64,000 nt of DNA from CAVSJA01 sp963728145 (lineage in GTDB: Bacteria > Bacteroidota > Bacteroidia > Chitinophagales > Chitinophagaceae): NCBI GenBank assembly GCA_963728145.1, contig CAVSJA010000006.1, forward strand, positions 620,001 to 684,000, read 5' to 3'. The position numbers were made by a program, and so were the translations under genes. Below the pieces are notes generated by a model that saw only the letters and a program-made list of their open reading frames with translations, did no database searches and was not told the DNA's origin. Position 1 is the stretch's first letter. Every line of letters starts with the position of its first letter. Of the stretch, positions 61,434 to 64,000 are shown piece by piece.

Positions 61434-64000
61434 ATGAAGTTGTTGAATGTCGTATTAATTGTATTTCTTTTTATGCAGGCATCTGCCCAGCAAAAAGAAA
61501 TACAATACCTCAGTGGTACAGACGCCGCGCATACGGTACAATGGGATTTCTTCTGTACCGGGGGGCGTAATAGCGGGGAATGGAAGAAAATCCAGGTGCC
61601 AAGTTGTTGGGAATTGCAGGAATTTGGCAATTATAATTATGGCCGCGACAATAAAACATTTGGTAAGAATTTCAGCTACTATGATGAAAAAGGGTTGTAC
61701 AAATACCAATTCAATGTTTCTCCAAAATGGAAAGGAAAAGAAATAAAGATCGTGTTCGATGGAAGCATGACGGATACAGAAGTTAAAATTAACGGCAAGC
61801 TGGCCGGCGAGATTCATAAAGGAGCTTTCTATAGGTTCAAATATGATATCACTTCTTTACTACACTTCGATAAACCAAATACGCTGGAAGTGACCGTCAG
61901 CAAAATGAGCAGCGATGCCAGTGTTAACAATGCCGAGCGACTGGCAGATTATTGGATCTTCGGCGGAATTTTCCGGCCAGTATTTTTGGAAGCAACACCA
62001 AAGCAGTACATCGACTATGTAGGTATCGATGCCAAACATGATGGAAGCTTTACTATGCAGGTGTGGACAAGGGGAATGATTAATCGCGGTTTTGTCACTG
62101 CAACCATTGTTGATGGCAGGAACAAAAAAATTGCCACCATTAAGGAAGCCCATCTCAATTATAACTGATGTAATACTATCCTCAAAGGTTCCAAATGTGG
62201 CTACATGGACTTCTGAAACTCCGAACTTGTATACGGCTAATGTATTGTATTGCAGGATGCTAATGGTAAGAATTTATATGCATCTGTCGGAGAAATTCGG
62301 GTTCAGAACAATTGAAGTACGAAATGGTCAGGGCATATTTATTAATGGCACACAGGTAAAATTCAAAGGAGTAAATCGTCATTGCTTTTGGCCGGAAACG
62401 GGAAGAACGCTTACCAAGCAACAGCAATTAATGGATGCATTATTGTTGAAGGAAATGAATATGAATGCCGTTCGTTGCAGCCATTATCCACCCGATAAAT
62501 ACTTCCTGCAAATCTGCGATTCTTTGGGAATTTATGTGCTGGATGAGCTAGCGGGTTGGCAAAAATTCTATAGCGCTAAGGCAGGCGAACCATTGGTGAA
62601 AGAACTGGTATTAAGAGATCTTAATCATCCTTCAATAATTTTCTGGTGCAATGGTAATGAAGGAGGAACAAACAAGGAACTGGATGATGATTTTGTTAAA
62701 TGGGATTTTCAGCAACGCCCGGTAATACATCCGCATCATCGTCCGGGTAATCATTTTAGTGGAATTGACTGTAATCACTACGAAGATTATTACAGCACCG
62801 AAAAAATATTGAATGATTCATTGATCTATATGCCCACCGAGATGTTGCATGCACAGGATGATGGTGGCGGAGGAGCAGCGATGGAAGATTTCTGGAAGCT
62901 GCATTGGAAATCGCCGAAATCAGGCGGTGTATTTATCTGGGCAATGGTGGATGAAGCGGTCGTTCGAACAGATCTGAATAATGCACTCGATGCAAATGGA
63001 CTCAATGCCAATGATGGCATACTTGGTCCGCACCGGGAAAAAGAAGGAAGTTTTTATGCATTGAGAGAAATATTTTCTCCGATTCAATTAAAATTACCTG
63101 AACGCTTGCCGACTGATTTTAAAACTGAAATTGAAATAGAAAATCGTTTTCATTTTCTCAATACCGATCAATGCAGTTTTACCTGGGCCCTTGTTGATTT
63201 CAGTAAGCCGTTCGATAAGTTTGCAGGTTATATCGTAAAAGAGAAGGGATCTATAACTCCCCCTTCCATTCCGCCTTGCGGAATAGGATTGCTGAAACTG
63301 CAACTTCCTTCGAGTTATAAAAACTATGATGCCCTGATTATTGAAGCAAAAGACAATTACGGAAAGGAAATATACAAATGGACGGCTGTCATTAAAGGGA
63401 ATCCGGCTATGCTATTGGATTTTGTAATTGACAATAAGAATCCAGCGACCGTATCAGAAACAGATACTACATATACGCTGACAGGTGGTGAAATAACAAT
63501 TGTATTAAACAAAAAAACCGGGCAGCTTCTAAACACAGGAATAGTTTGAATGATTATCTGCTTTCATTTAATAATGGACCGGTACCTGCGAAAGGCAAAA
63601 CATCAGTAGATTCTTCAAGAACATACAAGGCCGGAAATAATACGGTGGTAGAATTTTTATACAGCGGAACATTGAAATCGGTGCGGTGGCTAATGGATGC
63701 CAGTGGTTGGGTAACCATGGAGTATGAATACAACCTGGAAGGAGATAAAGCTTTTACTGGAATTAGTTTTAATTATCCTGAGAATTATGTGTTGGGAGCG
63801 AAATGGCTGGGAAAGGGACCTGTTCGCCAATGGAAAAACAGGATGGCGGGAACGGAACTGAATGTATGGCAGAATTTGTACAACAATACGCATACAGGTT
63901 ATTCACCGATTCAGTATCCGGAATTCAAAGGATATTATGGCGAAGTTGTATGGATGGAATTGAGCACGGTGCAGGGCAAGTTTTATGTCGCTACGCGAGA
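61434..64000 (+). pseudogene. GH2 beta-galactosidase-type gene, frameshifted and cut by the window end
   Basis: Starts with a signal peptide (~1-19, ending ASAQQ); jelly roll with IQVPSCWELQEFGNYNYGRD and IVFDGSMTDTEVKINGKLAG. The frame breaks near 62148 (an extra C in a C run; removing it gives KEAISIITDV). A compensating pair of shifts follows at about 62246 and 62295 (the inner frame reads LQDANGKNLYASVGE). The barrel is then open: NRHCFWPETGRTLTKQQQLM, acid/base Glu in FWCNGNEGG and nucleophile Glu in MPTEMLHAQ. Another break at about 63547 (one T missing) moves it to the frame NDYLLSFNNGPVPAKGK, open to the last base. Three of four breaks are homopolymer-type, so sequencing error is possible. 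Confidence 0.8.

Overview
The window looks like a Bacteroidota chromosome, most plausibly a soil or plant-associated Chitinophagaceae-type bacterium. The evidence is SusC/SusD pairs, a Nudix-type arabinose regulator, DUF4097 genes behind an ECF sigma factor, reg_prop/Y_Y_Y sensor kinases, many Sec signal peptides ending in AQ, and AT-rich intergenic DNA with few Shine-Dalgarno sites. The lineage is inferred from gene families, not from a marker gene; the only near-universal gene is the 3' end of mnmE at the left edge.

Left part (0-13 kb): the mnmE tail, a proline-rich secreted protein, an ORF6N-domain protein, an N-formylglutamate-amidohydrolase-like enzyme and a DinB-like protein. Next comes a compact ECF sigma / anti-sigma / DUF4097 / DUF4097 operon, closed by a strong terminator. 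DUF1028, a PQQ-type sugar dehydrogenase, a decayed ORF6N copy, and a membrane histidine kinase with its NarL-type regulator follow.

Middle (13-33 kb): two tandem genes for secreted proteins made of 17-residue beta-roll repeats with a C-terminal peptidase-S74 chaperone. The first is intact; the second is broken by many frameshifts. An alpha/beta hydrolase, a CaCA antiporter, an MscS channel, a truncated universal stress protein and an ABC permease come next. The leftward arabinose operon follows (Nudix-type AraR-like regulator, araB, araA, SSS symporter). Its operator-like palindrome AAGTGT-N7-ACACTT lies in front of the regulator, with a matching site in front of araB.

Right part (33-64 kb): a GH2 enzyme, TfoX-like and parvulin-like genes, then a chromate cluster (ChrB-AraC fusion, cyclodeaminase-like protein, ChrB, ChrA). 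A decayed REP-associated tyrosine transposase sits among REP-like hairpins. A large pectin-directed polysaccharide utilisation locus follows: GH105, susC, susD, GH105, GH51, GH95, PL22-like, GH106-like, a beta-propeller glycosidase and a frameshifted GH2 running off the window. The set suits rhamnogalacturonan with arabinose, galactose and fucose decorations. GH51 would release L-arabinose, which the symporter and AraA/AraB would feed into the pentose phosphate pathway.

The least ordinary content is non-coding: (i) a REP/RAYT-like module with five ~65-85 bp hairpins; (ii) two copies of a nested inverted repeat of about 220-260 bp; (iii) two arrays of an 8-bp repeat, before susC and after susD; (iv) gene ghosts (ORF6N tail, signal-peptide-only ORF, truncated Usp). 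Several frameshifts fall in short homopolymers, so assembly error must be excluded before calling those genes dead.
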